A stretch of DNA of 64,000 nucleotides from Mikania micrantha (lineage: Eukaryota; Streptophyta; Magnoliopsida; Asterales; Asteraceae): the NCBI GenBank assembly GCA_009363875.1, contig CM018691.1, positions 40,185,253-40,249,252 on the forward strand. The letters run 5' to 3'. Each line of letters begins with the position of its first letter. Positions within the stretch are counted from its first letter, which is position 1. Positions 1 through 10,579 of the stretch are shown here, in pieces. The notes beneath the pieces are model-generated. The model was not told where the DNA came from. It worked only from the letters and a program-made list of their open reading frames with translations, and ran no database searches. The position numbers were made by a program, and so were the translations under genes.

Positions 1-109
1 ATACTGTAAATATTTATTTAATGTATTGAAAATTTACTCTGGTGTAAGATCATAAACGAATAAGAATTTCACATCCACATAAAAGAAGATGGTCTTGTAC
101 ATGTATAAT

Positions 110-213
110 ACATGTCATGAAAAAAACTCAAAGATTTGGGTTGATCTTGAAAGAGTTAGTTGGGTTACCACAATTAAAGTGTGTTATTATTTGATTTCAA
201 CCCTCTAGATACA
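110..213. repeat. Partial arm of a fold-back MITE family
   Basis: This stretch matches, with many substitutions, the right arm of the fold-back element at 232-602: both run from a GATTTGG-type start through GGGTTACC to TTTGAT. It looks like the end of an older related element whose other end lies outside the window or is lost. A short CATA repeat follows at about 213-231. Confidence 0.5.
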
Positions 214-231
214 TACATACATACATACATA

Positions 232-597
232 TAGGGGGTGATTCCTTTGTTAACCCACTCTTATTGCGGTAACCTGTATAACTCCGTCAAGATCAATCCA
301 AATCTTTGTTTTCTTTTTTTAAATATCATTATTATATATAAACAATACGTTCTTCTTTTATGTGTATGTGTAAATTTGTCACCGATTTAAGTCTTAAAAG
401 CATTGCTTAATGTAACCAAAACTTGTTAATATAACCAAACTTACAATGCTTTTAAATCTTAAACGGTGATAAATATACACATACACATAAAAGAATAAAG
501 TAATAATAATAATTAAAAAAAAAGAAAACAATGATTTGGATTGACCTTGACGGAGCTATACGGGTTACCGCATTAAGAGTGGGTTAACATTTGATCA

Positions 598-602
<5 letters not shown>
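232..602. mobile_element. Fold-back MITE with long inverted arms
   Basis: The left part (GGGGTGATTC, then TTAACCCACTCTTA and TGCGGTAACC) is repeated as a reverse complement in the right part, so about 170 bases on each side can pair around a short loop near 425-430. It has no coding capacity. Long terminal inverted repeats are typical of Mutator-like or fold-back MITEs. The target duplication cannot be read because both flanks are microsatellite. By position it would lie in intron 3 of the RLP gene. Confidence 0.7.
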
Positions 603-633
<31 letters not shown>

Positions 634-635
634 AT
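603..635. repeat. CT/AT microsatellite
   Basis: A run of CT dinucleotides passes into AT dinucleotides, just after the fold-back MITE and just inside the predicted donor of RLP exon 3. Confidence 0.85.
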
Positions 636-638
636 TAC

Positions 639-1965
639 CTTTAATTTGTAAGGTGCCATAAAAGCCACAGGCAGTGAGATCCAATACCTCCATGTCTTTC
701 GGGATACGAAATTCAGAAATATCTGTGTGGACAAGTAAGTGTACTGAGAATCAATCTTCATATAATAAATTCATATTATAATAAAAGTTAAGATGGAATT
801 AACACATGCCATGACCAGGCGAGTCTCCCTGATTTTCATTAACATATCTGAGATCCAAAACTTTGAGTGAAGTGAGTTGACTCAATGAAAAAAAGATGTT
901 ATTGGTTTTTATAAAATTATAACTAAGATTGAGATTCTCTAGATTCTTCAATCCTGACAATCTTTCATGTCCTGCAAAAAATTAAAAAATAAAATAAAAA
1001 CAAATTAAGCCATCCCTCTATCAAATGGCAATATAACACATCAAGTTTTCATAAAAATTAAACCAGCCATGAGATGCATGAAACCTGTGGTCACTATGCC
1101 TCGCAAAATGGGCGGGTTGGGTCGGGTTGGGTAACGGGTTAGAACGGGTTCGGGTCAGGATGGGTGCGGGTCAGAACGGGTTTTAAGCAAAATAAGTTCG
1201 AGTCTAAATGGATTGTTGTTAAAAAACATCAATTTAATTTAACTTTCAATGTGTTATAAGTATACAAATAGTCCATTTGGATAATTTTTAGTGATTTTCT
1301 CATCAAATATGTATTTAATCATTCTTAAATGTTTGAATCCATTGCATTTACATATTTTATTGGTTACCCGTCTTGACCCGCATTGTGTTCAAGTGCTACC
1401 CATCTCAACCCATCCAATATTATGATGCTACCCATTTCAACCCATTATACTACAATTGTTTACATAAACCAACTCATTTCCTTTGACATGGGTAACAATT
1501 GCCACCTCTAGTGGTCACATGAAACGTATCGCCAATATAATTCAATGACAAATCAAGTTTTCTCAACTCCTTAAAATGAAGGAAGATAGAAAAGTTTGAC
1601 CACATCAACCCTTTATATCCATCCGTCTCATAGGCTGAGTAGTAATCGATGTCTTCAATGGAGAAGATGTTGCCTAAAGAGAGGTGAGTAACAAACTTAT
1701 TATTATTATCACCAGAAGAGGAGGAGGTTGAGTTGCAACTGATCCTCTCCCAGTCACAATAACTACTTCCATCATCAACCACCCAACTGGGGAGAAGATT
1801 GTCGTAAGACTTTGAAAAATCAAGAAGTGAGGCTTTAATTTCAAGAAGGGCTTTTCTTTCATCTTCTTCTGTGGAGATCCTTCGATGAGCCCATCCAACC
1901 ATAAAAAGTAAAAACATCAAGAACACTAACGAGGATTTATGCTTAACAAAACACCAACCCTCCAT
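639..1965 (-). pseudogene. LRR receptor-like protein gene, N-terminal exons (interrupted)
   Basis: Exon 1 (1965 down to 1511, plus 1094-1085 beyond an insertion) encodes a signal peptide (about residues 8-27, rich in L, F and V), an LRRNT_2 cap (EDERKALLEIKASLLDF, then CDWERISC) and a first LRR (LRKLDLSLNYIGD). Exon 2 (971-816) reads LENLNLSYN and LKVLDLRYV. Exon 3 (722-639) reads MEVLDLTACGFYGTL. Intron borders are donor at 1084, acceptor GCAG ending at 972, donor at 815, acceptor ACAG ending at 723 and donor at 638, and phases agree at each junction. Proteins of this family are plasma-membrane pattern or effector receptors. A 416-bp MITE two codons before the end of exon 1 adds a stop, so this copy is probably broken. 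The rest of the gene would lie left of the window. Confidence 0.8.
1095..1510. mobile_element. hAT-type MITE inside RLP exon 1
   Basis: It is flanked by perfect 8-bp duplications GTGGTCAC at 1087-1094 and 1511-1518. The right end reads GCCACCTCTA; its reverse complement TAGAGGTGGCAA matches the degenerate left end (TATGCCTCGCAAAATGGG). The interior has GGGTTGGGTCGGGTTGGG near the left end and a matching CAACCCA-rich right end. An 8-bp duplication and a TAGRGGTG end are hAT hallmarks. There is no coding capacity. Confidence 0.88.
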
Positions 1966-3322
1966 TTGTATTAATTAGTTAGCACAAAAGAAATAATAAG
2001 GTGTGAATTTGTATTGCACTCAGTCGCACATAAATGATGAGTTTGTGCAAATGATGTTGGATGGCTCTTAAATAGAAGAAATAGTTTTCTTGCACTGACA
2101 AAAATCAACTTCTAAAAAATTCTTATTTTCTTCATTTCAAATACGTCAGTTCTTTTGGTCTCTTCAAAACAAGAAAATAAAAATCGACACAAAATCGTCA
2201 ATAAATAGCGAACCTACAACTGAAATATTAAAACAAGTTCTGGTGGTAACGACTCGATATCGTATATAAAAACGTAAAAAGAAACACGCTAGACTATAGG
2301 AAAACCAAAAATATACGAACCTAGCTAGTATTAAAAAGAAAAAAATCCAAAAACATCCAAAAAAATCCCGAAACACATGGAAGATGACATTTCTTGGCTG
2401 AATTGAACACTAAATGAAGAAATTGCCAAGATGGTGTTTTTTGATTCCCAAAAAAAAACAAATTGACGATGAAAAAGTAAAAATAAAAGAAGAAATCAGG
2501 GGCAGAGTTGTAACCTTTTACATAGAAGCGTAGGCATCAACTATTATGCCATCCTTTGTATTGTCATTTCTTACAAATTAATTTTTATACCATTGTATTG
2601 GGTAAAATGGTTCAAAAATTAGTTTAAACAACTATATAACCATTTAAAACGGCTAGTATTACAAAACAACCTGATCATGAGTTAACTCGTGTTCAATGCC
2701 TAGTTTTTTATCCAACGGGTCCAACAGCTAGTTTTTTTTTTAAATAATTTAAAAAAATCGGTTAACAATTTGTACCAGGTTTTAAAAAGATTAACCGGTT
2801 CATAACTGGTTTGAACCAGAAATTTCATAACCGAAGTACCGTGGACATTGACACATCAGTATAGCTACCCCGGGATTTTGAAATCAAAACATTGGTTGCC
2901 TACTAAACGCATTCTTCCAAAAGAGAAAGAATCGTTGAGTAAGAAAAAAAATCTACCTTTCTCCTTAGACACATGAAGAAGGGCACATTATGCGACAAAA
3001 ACTCGTGAAGTAAGAAGATGGGCCTCCCTAACACCAGCAACAAGAGAACAGAGGGGGACTTTCCGAACTCAATCAACTCAATGCTAAAAAAAAAACATGC
3101 AATAAGCATCTGGGTTAGCGTTCGCGGGGATCACTAGCCCTAAGCCAGTTGAGTTAATTTTCTATGTCAATCTCATCTCAAGATTTGACAAGCGACTTTG
3201 TGCTTCGGTGTACTAGCATGTGTACTAGAGCGGCTGAGTATGAATTTCATAAGGGCAGGTGAGAGCCAAGGGATTTGATATTCTCGGAACATGGGTGAAG
3301 GGTATCTCCCTAAAGAGCTTGA
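1966..3322. other. RLP upstream region, no gene seen
   Basis: The first part, to about 2330, is shared with 9872-10220 and so is part of the old locus. The rest is AT-rich intergenic sequence with short purine runs and small AACCGGTT-like patches near 2760-2830. Short open frames here lack codon structure or family resemblance. Confidence 0.6.
2060..2085 (-). promoter_or_regulatory. Possible RLP core promoter
   Basis: On the minus strand a TATA-like CTATTTAAG lies about 105 bases before the RLP start codon. The same stretch is conserved ahead of the second RLP copy at about 9965-9990. No experimental support. Confidence 0.35.
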
Positions 3323-4170
3323 CAGAGCCAGCCCCGAAAAACAAAAAAAAAATATCTGGGGCCTGGGACGAGGGAAAAAAATGGGTCTTTTCAGAGGCGG
3401 CTCTAAAAATTAAGGTGACAAGACGAACCGGAAAAAAAGACCCTTTAGTGAATTCAAATAATAAATTACGGGTGTTCAAGAAAACCGAAGACCGAACCGT
3501 ATTCCTAACCGAAAAAACGAACTGCATTCGTAACTGAAAAAACCGAACCGTGTTCGTAACTGAAAAACCGAACCGAATTTTGGAATTCGGTTTGGTACCT
3601 CACTCCGAATTCCAAATTCGGTTTTCAGTTCGGTTATCATTCCAAATTATTTTGAATTCGGTTTGTTTGGTTAACCTATTAAACCGAATTCAGATTTAAA
3701 TTTATTATCTTATTAATAATATATAAGCTTGAATTCGGTTTATTCGGTTTTTAACCGGTTTATTTAGTTTTTAATCGGTTTATTCGATTGAATTCGGTTT
3801 ATTTGATTTTAACCGGTTTATTTGATTTTTAATCGGTTTGTTTGGTTTTAACCGAAACCCAACCGAATCTCAAATTCGATTCGGTTTTTGGATAGGGAAA
3901 AATTGAAAACCAAACAAACCATTAAATGATTCTCTATATATACATATATATCAAAATTTTATGTCTTCATAAAAAATTGGGTCCGGAACAGAGGTCGGGT
4001 TTGCCCCTTTCCTGACCGCTCATGTACCCTTTCAAACATTGATGTTATATATTTCTTATATAATTTTTTTGTATATATAATATATATTTTTTTTAAATTT
4101 CGGGCCCCCTAAATTATCGGGCCCGACGCAGTCGCCCACCCCGCCCCTCCCCTCCCCATGGCCGGCCTTG
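3323..4170. mobile_element. Non-autonomous hAT-like element with CAGRGCC ends
   Basis: The left end CAGAGCCAGCCCCGAAA and the reverse complement of the right end (CAAGGCCGGCCATGGGG) form degenerate terminal inverted repeats of the CAGGGCCGGCCC type seen in many plant hAT elements. Flanks are 8-bp near-duplications, GAGCTTGA at 3315-3322 and GCGCTTGA at 4171-4178 (7 of 8). The interior has GGGCCCC-type subterminal tracts and no transposase. A related fragment in inverse orientation lies near 46815-46870. Confidence 0.75.
3475..3925. repeat. AACCGAA/TTCGGTT-rich repeat
   Basis: Dozens of AACCGAA and TTCGGTT words are packed here, inside the hAT-like element. The composition resembles hAT MITEs made of subterminal repeats, but I could not define terminal repeats or a target duplication. 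Confidence 0.55.
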
Positions 4171-4250
4171 GCGCTTGATCAGGTCAATGGCACATTTTTT
4201 TTTGCATGCAAAAAGTAGCCTAAAAACTGGTTTGTAAATAGGTTGCTAAC

Positions 4251-4484
4251 CAACCAAGGGCTTATAGCCTAATGGTTGCCCCCTTGGCTTCCCTGTGGGA
4301 GGTCACGGGTTCAAATCTCTCCCAAGGCGAAATAGGGGTTTTTGGGAGGTCAGGAGGTTTTCCGGTGCGGTTTTCTTCTGGGGTGGTGGTGGGGTCTCAA
4401 CGGAGGTCATGGTAACTAGACCTTGGTGACGTGGCCTGGAAATCAGTGGTTCACACGTTGAGATCAAATGCTGTTAAAAAAAAA
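4251..4484 (+). mobile_element. tRNA-derived SINE
   Basis: This 234-bp unit is flanked by perfect 13-bp duplications (ATAGGTTGCTAAC at 4238-4250 and 4485-4497). It has a polymerase III box A-like TAGCCTAATGG near its 5' end, a box B-like GGTTCAAATCT about 40 bases later and an A-rich 3' end. These are the marks of a SINE copied by target-primed reverse transcription with a LINE's enzyme. The family name cannot be given without a search. Confidence 0.88.
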
Positions 4485-4783
4485 ATAGGTTGCTAACTAG
4501 TTTGAAACCAACATCGAATTCATTAACTAGTTTTTTTATGCATGTCTGGTCCCAACCTACATAACGTTTCAAAAATAAACATCTTGAATGCCATCACACT
4601 TAAAAAATATAACACCAACCATTTTTTAATTAATTCGTTTTAATACTAAACGACCCATTGATCACGTCATTGTCCAATTTGCAAATTAAAAGTTTACGCC
4701 ATCTTTAGCCACTCGTTTTATATATGTGTAATAAATAAAAAAAATACAAAATATTTTTATCTTTAGGTGTGGATTTATTATTT

Positions 4784-4785
<2 letters not shown>

Positions 4786-4835
<50 letters not shown>
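4786..4835. repeat. AT microsatellite
   Basis: About 24 uninterrupted AT dinucleotides in an AT-rich stretch. Confidence 0.9.
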
Positions 4836-4837
<2 letters not shown>

Positions 4838-4839
4838 AT

Positions 4840-5709
4840 CTTAAGTAGATAATACACGAAGCCTAAATTAATAAACCAATCACTATATGAATTTTGAGGG
4901 AAAAAATGAAAATATTGAAACCTATATAAAATTATTAAATTAGACATGTTTAACAAAAAATAAACTACGTAATTTTATTCTTTTTTAAAATAAGAAAAAT
5001 TCGAAGGATAGACTTCATCATTTCTCTTTTTTTGCTACATAAAACATAAATTGTTGTACTTAAATCACAAGACAAGTGTTAAACAAGTCGTTTTCAAGTT
5101 TTATATTAGCATTAATCGCGTTGTCTCTAAATATTAAAAATGATAAGTCATGTTTTGCCAGCTCTAGATAGAGGTGGCCAACGTACCCGGACCCGGAACC
5201 GGAACCGGTCGTACCCGAACCGGTGGGTACGGGCGGTTCCTGATTTTCAGAGAAACTGGAACCGGAACCGGAAAACCCGGAACCGGTTCCGCCCTCAAAC
5301 CGGCCAAACCCGAACCGGAACCGGCCAAAACCGGAACCGGCAAAAAACCGGTAGGAACCGGTCAAAACCCGGAACCGGAACCGGTTCTTGACTTTGTTGA
5401 CCGTATCCGGAACCGCTTGGAACCGGAACCGGTTTCGGAACCGGAACCGGTTCCAAAAAAAACCCGGTTTGGCCACCTCTAGCTCTAGAACCATATGATC
5501 CGATGCAATTAACCAGGTCCAATTGATAGGTAAATGGGAATACTGAAAACATTCAACCAGACAAAATCTCTAACAGTCTCTAACAATTTCTATCGTACCA
5601 ATTCAAGTGTTCAACTAGTTGTAGTTGTCTGCTGTGATTCAGAAAACGTTGTATAAAACTACATTTGAGCTAGTAATTAAGTCAACAAGTCAATGGTTCA
5701 TTTGGATGG
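4840..5709. other. Host-locus sequence shared with the second copy
   Basis: From about 4910 this AT-rich noncoding sequence is repeated with few changes at 10225-10580, apart from the MITE at 5169-5481 that only this copy carries. Its last five bases, GATGG (5705-5709), are the target duplication of gypsy element A. Confidence 0.75.
5169..5481. mobile_element. hAT MITE built of AACCGG repeats
   Basis: The ends are perfect 13-base inverted repeats starting TAGAGGTGGCCAA. The flanks are perfect 8-bp duplications GCTCTAGA at 5161-5168 and 5482-5489. The paralogous locus at 10501-10508 carries the empty site, a single GCTCTAGA in otherwise matching sequence. Nearly the whole interior is GGAACCGG-type repeats, which open several reading frames on both strands that are not genes. 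No transposase is encoded, so it would need one in trans. Confidence 0.95.
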
Positions 5710-6272
5710 TGTGACATTTCGTTCCATTTTGCGAGATAAATTCTTAAATTCTCAAATTAATTATTGAAAGAATATATTTACAATTACATAAGTGTGTGTA
5801 TGCTTGGGGGAATGTGAAAGGAAAGCCAGTTCAGTAACAATTCATAATAATGCCGAATTACACGAAAATTGCGATAACAATGTCAATTTTAGGGGATTTC
5901 ATTGATCGAACCAAATTTGAAAGTCAAAACAAAGATAACACAATGCATAAAGCAAACAAACAACAATGTATATTAATAACTCAATTAAATTGAGAAATCC
6001 ATGTCTTGGAATTTTAAGCCGAAGATTTTAAGAAATGCGGTTTGGTGCGCGTAAATAGCAAATTTCTAACAAAACGACTTCCCCAATCACATTATATACT
6101 CATGGGTGTACAAATGGGAGCATAACAATAGTGATTCACGTCTATGCCGGCCAAATTTCTCGCAAACCCCGACTAACAAAAATTATGGCCAAAACCTTTT
6201 TTGTCCGGTTTCGTGTTCTGAACTCCATTTCGCGGTCTGTTTCGAAATTTGGCGATCTGATTTCGATCTAGA
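5710..6272 (+). repeat. Element A 5' LTR, first part
   Basis: It matches the start of the 3' LTR at 42548 (TGTGACATTTCGTTCCA, then GAATGTGAAAGGAAAG). It breaks at GATCTAGA where LTR D begins. The sequence from CACATTATATAC to this break occurs again at 10590-10779, where the LTR continues. Confidence 0.85.
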
Positions 6273-8427
6273 TGTCACACCCCTACCTGTCGTCACCTGA
6301 GATGATGTCATTCGTCGTTCTGATAAGGTTGCGGAAGCATAGTGATGATGTCTCAGAGGTGAGGTGTGACTTACTTGATCCGGTATAACAACACACAGAT
6401 TAACTTAAAGTAATTAGATTACATGGTTTCGTCATTACAACTAGCATTACAGTTTACAACTAAGTTTATTACACAACTATCTTATTTAATTACAAGTGGT
6501 TGAAAGTGCAGCCTCACCATGGTCACTGTCTTCCTACAAAAATGTTTAAGTTTAAAAAATCAGCACAAAGCTGGTGAATTCGTAAAGTTGAAGTTAAACC
6601 ATATGATATGACATGAAATACAAGTTCTCAAGATATTCAGTTCCAGATAATCATGGGACCCGTATCTAGTTCCTTTCGAACAATCTGTGATTTGATAAAG
6701 ACATTACCCGTTGGTAAATATCTTGATGCCTCATTATCTAAATGTCTATCACTAACATTAAGAAGATGTTTTGAAAACAGGTAACAAACATTTACATTAA
6801 GGAAAGTTGCAAGCTTCCGGCAAATGAGTTGTCAGCCAATAGTACTATCATTGATTCCTGTTCGGCCCCACATTGGTACACTAGATACAGTTCAAGAGAT
6901 GAGGACTTTTTGATACTGTGATAAAGATACTAACGGAAAAATCCCATGAAATCACACAAGAGTCACACGAAATCACGTAGATAACAGTGAGGCATATCAT
7001 ATGTTCAAAAACAGATTTACAGAAGTAACCCGATGTTTATAAAACATTAAAGATAAAAGGGGTTATACGAAACTCACCTGATATTTCATTAGTAGCAGAA
7101 TATCACTCAACTAGTAGTAATAAGGAGATTCTGCATTAATTTATGTTTAATGAGTTATTTATGTTTTAAATTATTGATTAGATCTTTCTGAACGTCCAAT
7201 GTCAAAGACATTGCCTTGAAAGTCATCAAACCGATATTAGGTTTTTATTTAGTGAATTTGATGCCATATCATACAATGTCTGATAATGTAGGAACCTATA
7301 CTGATTTAGGTTCCCAATACAAAGTTGATGACACATTAGATTAATTAGAATAATCTTAGATTATCCAGTTAGGTACTGTTGTTGATTATAGTGCTGAAAC
7401 AGTTTCTATCCAGATTTATGGCTTACGAATGATCAATCCTTGTTATTGATTACCTAAATATCATGAAATATCACAATGTGACATTTGAATAGGTTTAATA
7501 ACCATGTTTAACATACTAATCTGACTGTTATCATAAACATCAGACAATCATTCTAGTGAGCATGTTAATGATTGTAATTAGTTTGAAACACTTGGATTTA
7601 ACCTTTGCATTTCAAAGATTAATCAAACTAATCACTTACATTGTTATAATCAAATGGTTTAAACCATTATAACCATTGTTATGATTTCATGAAAATCGGG
7701 CATTACAACGGATCGAAACTAGGATTTACCCGTTAACAATTTGAGTTCTTCGTTTATAATCAATCATATCCATCACCATCTAGGCAATAATCAACAATCC
7801 TAACTAAATCATTACGTTCAAAAACAAGATCTAATCAATCGTTATCAAACTAGAAGGTTAAAACGAACCATTACCTAATCAGACGGAGTTTCAACTGCAG
7901 AACAACGATCAAAACTCGTAGATATGTTCCCTGGCGTGATCCGTGGATTTTGGTAGCTTCAAAATGGAGTTTTGATGGTAAAATGGATGGAATTTTCGTC
8001 TGGTAGAAGTTTATGTTCGAGAGAAATACCATAGATACATTATACATGAAAATGAACTTTTCAATATGATCCTTTGCACCGCCCTACTCGTCACGTATCG
8101 CCAAGGAGGGTAAATTGGGACTTGGCGTACCGCGAAGGAATCCGGAGGAATATTAGATATTTTGATTCCTCGCGTACCGCCAAGAATGCTCAGAATGGTC
8201 TTGGCGTACCGCGTAGACTCCTGGATTGCAATAATTAGTAATTTTTCTTCGTTTTTCGATTTCGGACAATCCGGAACTCTGTTTTGCGCACGGTTTTCGC
8301 GGTCATTCATCATTTCTTGCGTACTATCAACCTGTAATAATTTCAATCGCCAAATTTACGTGGATTTCAAGCATGATCAAATGTGCTCACGTCATTAATG
8401 ACGTAATTCTCAAATGCAATTGTCACA
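6273..8427 (-). repeat. Element D 3' LTR (gypsy, minus strand)
   Basis: It starts TGTCACACCCC and ends TTGTCACA on the plus strand, so on the minus strand it reads TGTGACAA to GGTGTGACA. The minus-strand polypurine tract AACAGGAGGAGAC lies directly outside it at 8428-8440. An array of GCGTACCGC words at about 8089-8222 lies upstream of a weak TATA in the minus orientation. Confidence 0.85.
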
Positions 8428-9664
8428 GTCTCCTCCTGTTAGAGAAATTTCGTCCTGAAATTTAGTGTAGATTTACTTGATGACAATCGTTCATGAGAAC
8501 AGGTGTAGGTATTTTTCTTTCATTCGATCTTCATGTTCCCACGTATACTCAGGTCCACATTGTGAATTCCATCGAACTTTGACAATTGGTTTGCGACTAC
8601 GTTTTAATACTTTAACCTATCGATCCATTACTTCTACTGGTTATTCACTAAACTGAAGTTTTTCATCAATTTGGATCTCTTTAAGAGGTACAATCAATGA
8701 TTCGTCAGCTAGGCATTTCTTCAGATTTGATACATGAAAAACGTCATGAATATTACTGAGTTCAAGAGGTAACTCAACTCTATAGGCTACTGATCCAATT
8801 CATTCAAGAATTTTGAATGGTCCTACAAATCTTGGTGAAATTTTACCTCTCTTCCCAAATCTGAAAATGCCCTTCCAAGGTGAAACTTTCAACATTACTT
8901 GATCACCTTTTTGAAATTCTAGAGGTTTACGACGATTATCAGCATAACTCTTTTGATGATCGCTAGCAGCTTTAATTCGTTCTTGAATGAGTGCGATCTT
9001 GTCAGTAGTTTCTTGAATGAATTATGTGCCTATGATTTGATTTTCACCAACCTCTGACCAACAGATAGGTGATCTACACTTGCATCCATACTTTGCTTCG
9101 AATGGAGCGCATTGAATACTAGTATGATAGTTGTTATTATACGAGAATTCAACAAGTGGAAGATGAATATCCTAGTTACCTCCAAAATCAATCACACAGC
9201 TCCTGAGCATGTCTTCAAGAGTTTGATTTGTTCATTCAGTTTGCCCATCCGTTTGTGGATGATAAGCTGTGCTCATATTGATTTGCGTGAAGAGTTTGCC
9301 AAAATCGTGACATAAATCGACTATCTCTGTCCGAAATGATAGAGATTGGTACTCCATGTCGAGATACAATCTCATTAACATAGAGTTTAGAGAGTTGATC
9401 TATGGAATAATCTTCTTGGATGGGTAAGAAATTCGCAGATTTAGTAAGGCGATCAACGATAACCCATATAGAGTCATGATTACATGATGTTTTGGGTAGT
9501 TTGGTAATGAAATCCATAGAGATCATATCCCATTTCCACATGGGAATCTCAGATTGTTGTAATATCCCAGAAGGTCGTTGATGTTCAGCCTTAACTTTTA
9601 GACATGTTAAGCATCGATCCACATATTCAGCTATGTGTTTCTTCATTCTAGGCCACCAATAAAA
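8428..9664 (-). pseudogene. Element D pol remnant: integrase and C-terminal region
   Basis: On the minus strand this encodes the end of a Ty3/gypsy polyprotein: integrase core (from 9664), the region that reads like NAPFEAKYGCKCRSPICW, the RQKSYADNRRKPLEFQ segment, and the GPFKILERIG and VFHVSNLKKC motifs near the end of pol. It is broken by stops and shifts, for example a TAA near 9018 and a frameshift near 9260. Everything upstream of the integrase (gag, protease, RT, 5' LTR) is missing because the element is joined to RLP sequence at about 9664. Confidence 0.82.
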
Positions 9665-9871
9665 AAAACTACTTCCATCATCAGCCACCCAACTGGGGAG
9701 AAGATTGTCGTAAGACTTTGAAAAATCAAGAAGTGTGGCTTTAATTTCAAGAAGGGCTTTTCTTTCATCTTCATCTATGGAGATCCTTTGATGAGCCCAG
9801 CCAACCATAAAAACTAAAAACATCAAGAACATTAATGAGAATTTATGCGTAACAAAACACCAACCCTCCAT
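9236..9871 (-). CDS. Chimeric ORF: RLP N-terminus fused to gypsy integrase
   Basis: A 211-codon frame. Residues 1-68 are the RLP signal peptide and LRRNT cap, about 85-90% identical to the copy at 1965. From about residue 70 it runs in frame into Ty3 integrase (YWWPRMKKHIAEYVDRCLTC, then WDMISMDFITKLP with the first catalytic Asp and SDRDSRF with the second). The frame shifts just after, so the catalytic Glu is not in the product, and the zinc-binding HHCC motif is only half present. It retains the RLP promoter region. It is probably an accident of illegitimate recombination. A secreted truncated protein is conceivable but there is no evidence of expression. Confidence 0.6.
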   Translation of the reverse strand: MEGWCFVTHKFSLMFLMFLVFMVGWAHQRISIDEDERKALLEIKATLLDFSKSYDNLLPSWVADDGSSFFYWWPRMKKHIAEYVDRCLTCLKVKAEHQRPSGILQQSEIPMWKWDMISMDFITKLPKTSCNHDSIWVIVDRLTKSANFLPIQEDYSIDQLSKLYVNEIVSRHGVPISIISDRDSRFMSRFWQTLHANQYEHSLSSTNGWAN

Positions 9872-10579
9872 TTTTATTAATTAATTAGCACAAAAGAAAT
9901 AATAAGGTATGAATTTGTATTGCACTCAGTCGCACATAAATGATGAGTTTGTGCAAATGATGTTGGATGGCTCTTAAATAGAAGATATAGTTTTCTTGCA
10001 CAATACGACAAAAATCAACTTGTTCTAGAAAAATCGTATTTTCTTCATTTCAAAATACGTAAGTTCTTTTGGTCTCTTCAAAACAAGAAAATAAAACGCG
10101 ACACAAAATCGTCAATAAATAGCGAACCTACAACTAAAATATTAAAACAAGTTCTGGTGGTAACGACTCGATATCGTATATAAAACGTAAAAAAGAAACA
10201 CGCCAGATGACAGGAAAACCAAAAATATACTAACCTAGCTAAAATATTGAAATCTATAATTCTATATATAAAATTATAAAATTAGACATGTTTAACAAAA
10301 AATACACTAAGTAATTTTATTCTTTTTTAAAATAAGAAAAATTCGAAGGATTGACTTCATCATTTATCTTTTTGCTACATAAAACATAAATTGTCATACT
10401 TAAATCACAAGACAAGTGTTAAACAAGTCGTTTTCAAGTTTTATATTAGCATTAATCGCGTTGTCTCTAAATATTAAAAATGATAAGTCATGTTTTGCCA
10501 GCTCTAGAACCATATGATCCGATGCAATTAACCAGGTCCAATTGATAGCAGGCCAGTTAAATGGGAATACTGAAAACAT
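9665..10579. repeat. Second copy of the RLP 5' region and upstream sequence
   Basis: 9665-10220 parallels 1750-2330 (exon 1 start, 5' UTR, promoter), then jumps to sequence parallel to 4910-5551, then to LTR A sequence parallel to about 6083. The 2.6 kb of insertions and the AACCGG MITE of the first copy are absent. It marks a segmental duplication joined to element D at 9664. Confidence 0.8.

Noticed and set aside
4251..4340. tRNA gene
   Set aside because: Box A and box B are present, but the cloverleaf arms do not close and the unit has a SINE tail and target duplications.
5060..5552. Four overlapping open frames on both strands
   Set aside because: They are translations of the GGAACCGG repeats of a hAT MITE in different frames, with low-complexity peptides and no family resemblance.
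8011..8398. Overlapping open frames in LTR D
   Set aside because: Both strands are open by chance in a GC-richer promoter array; no codon signal.
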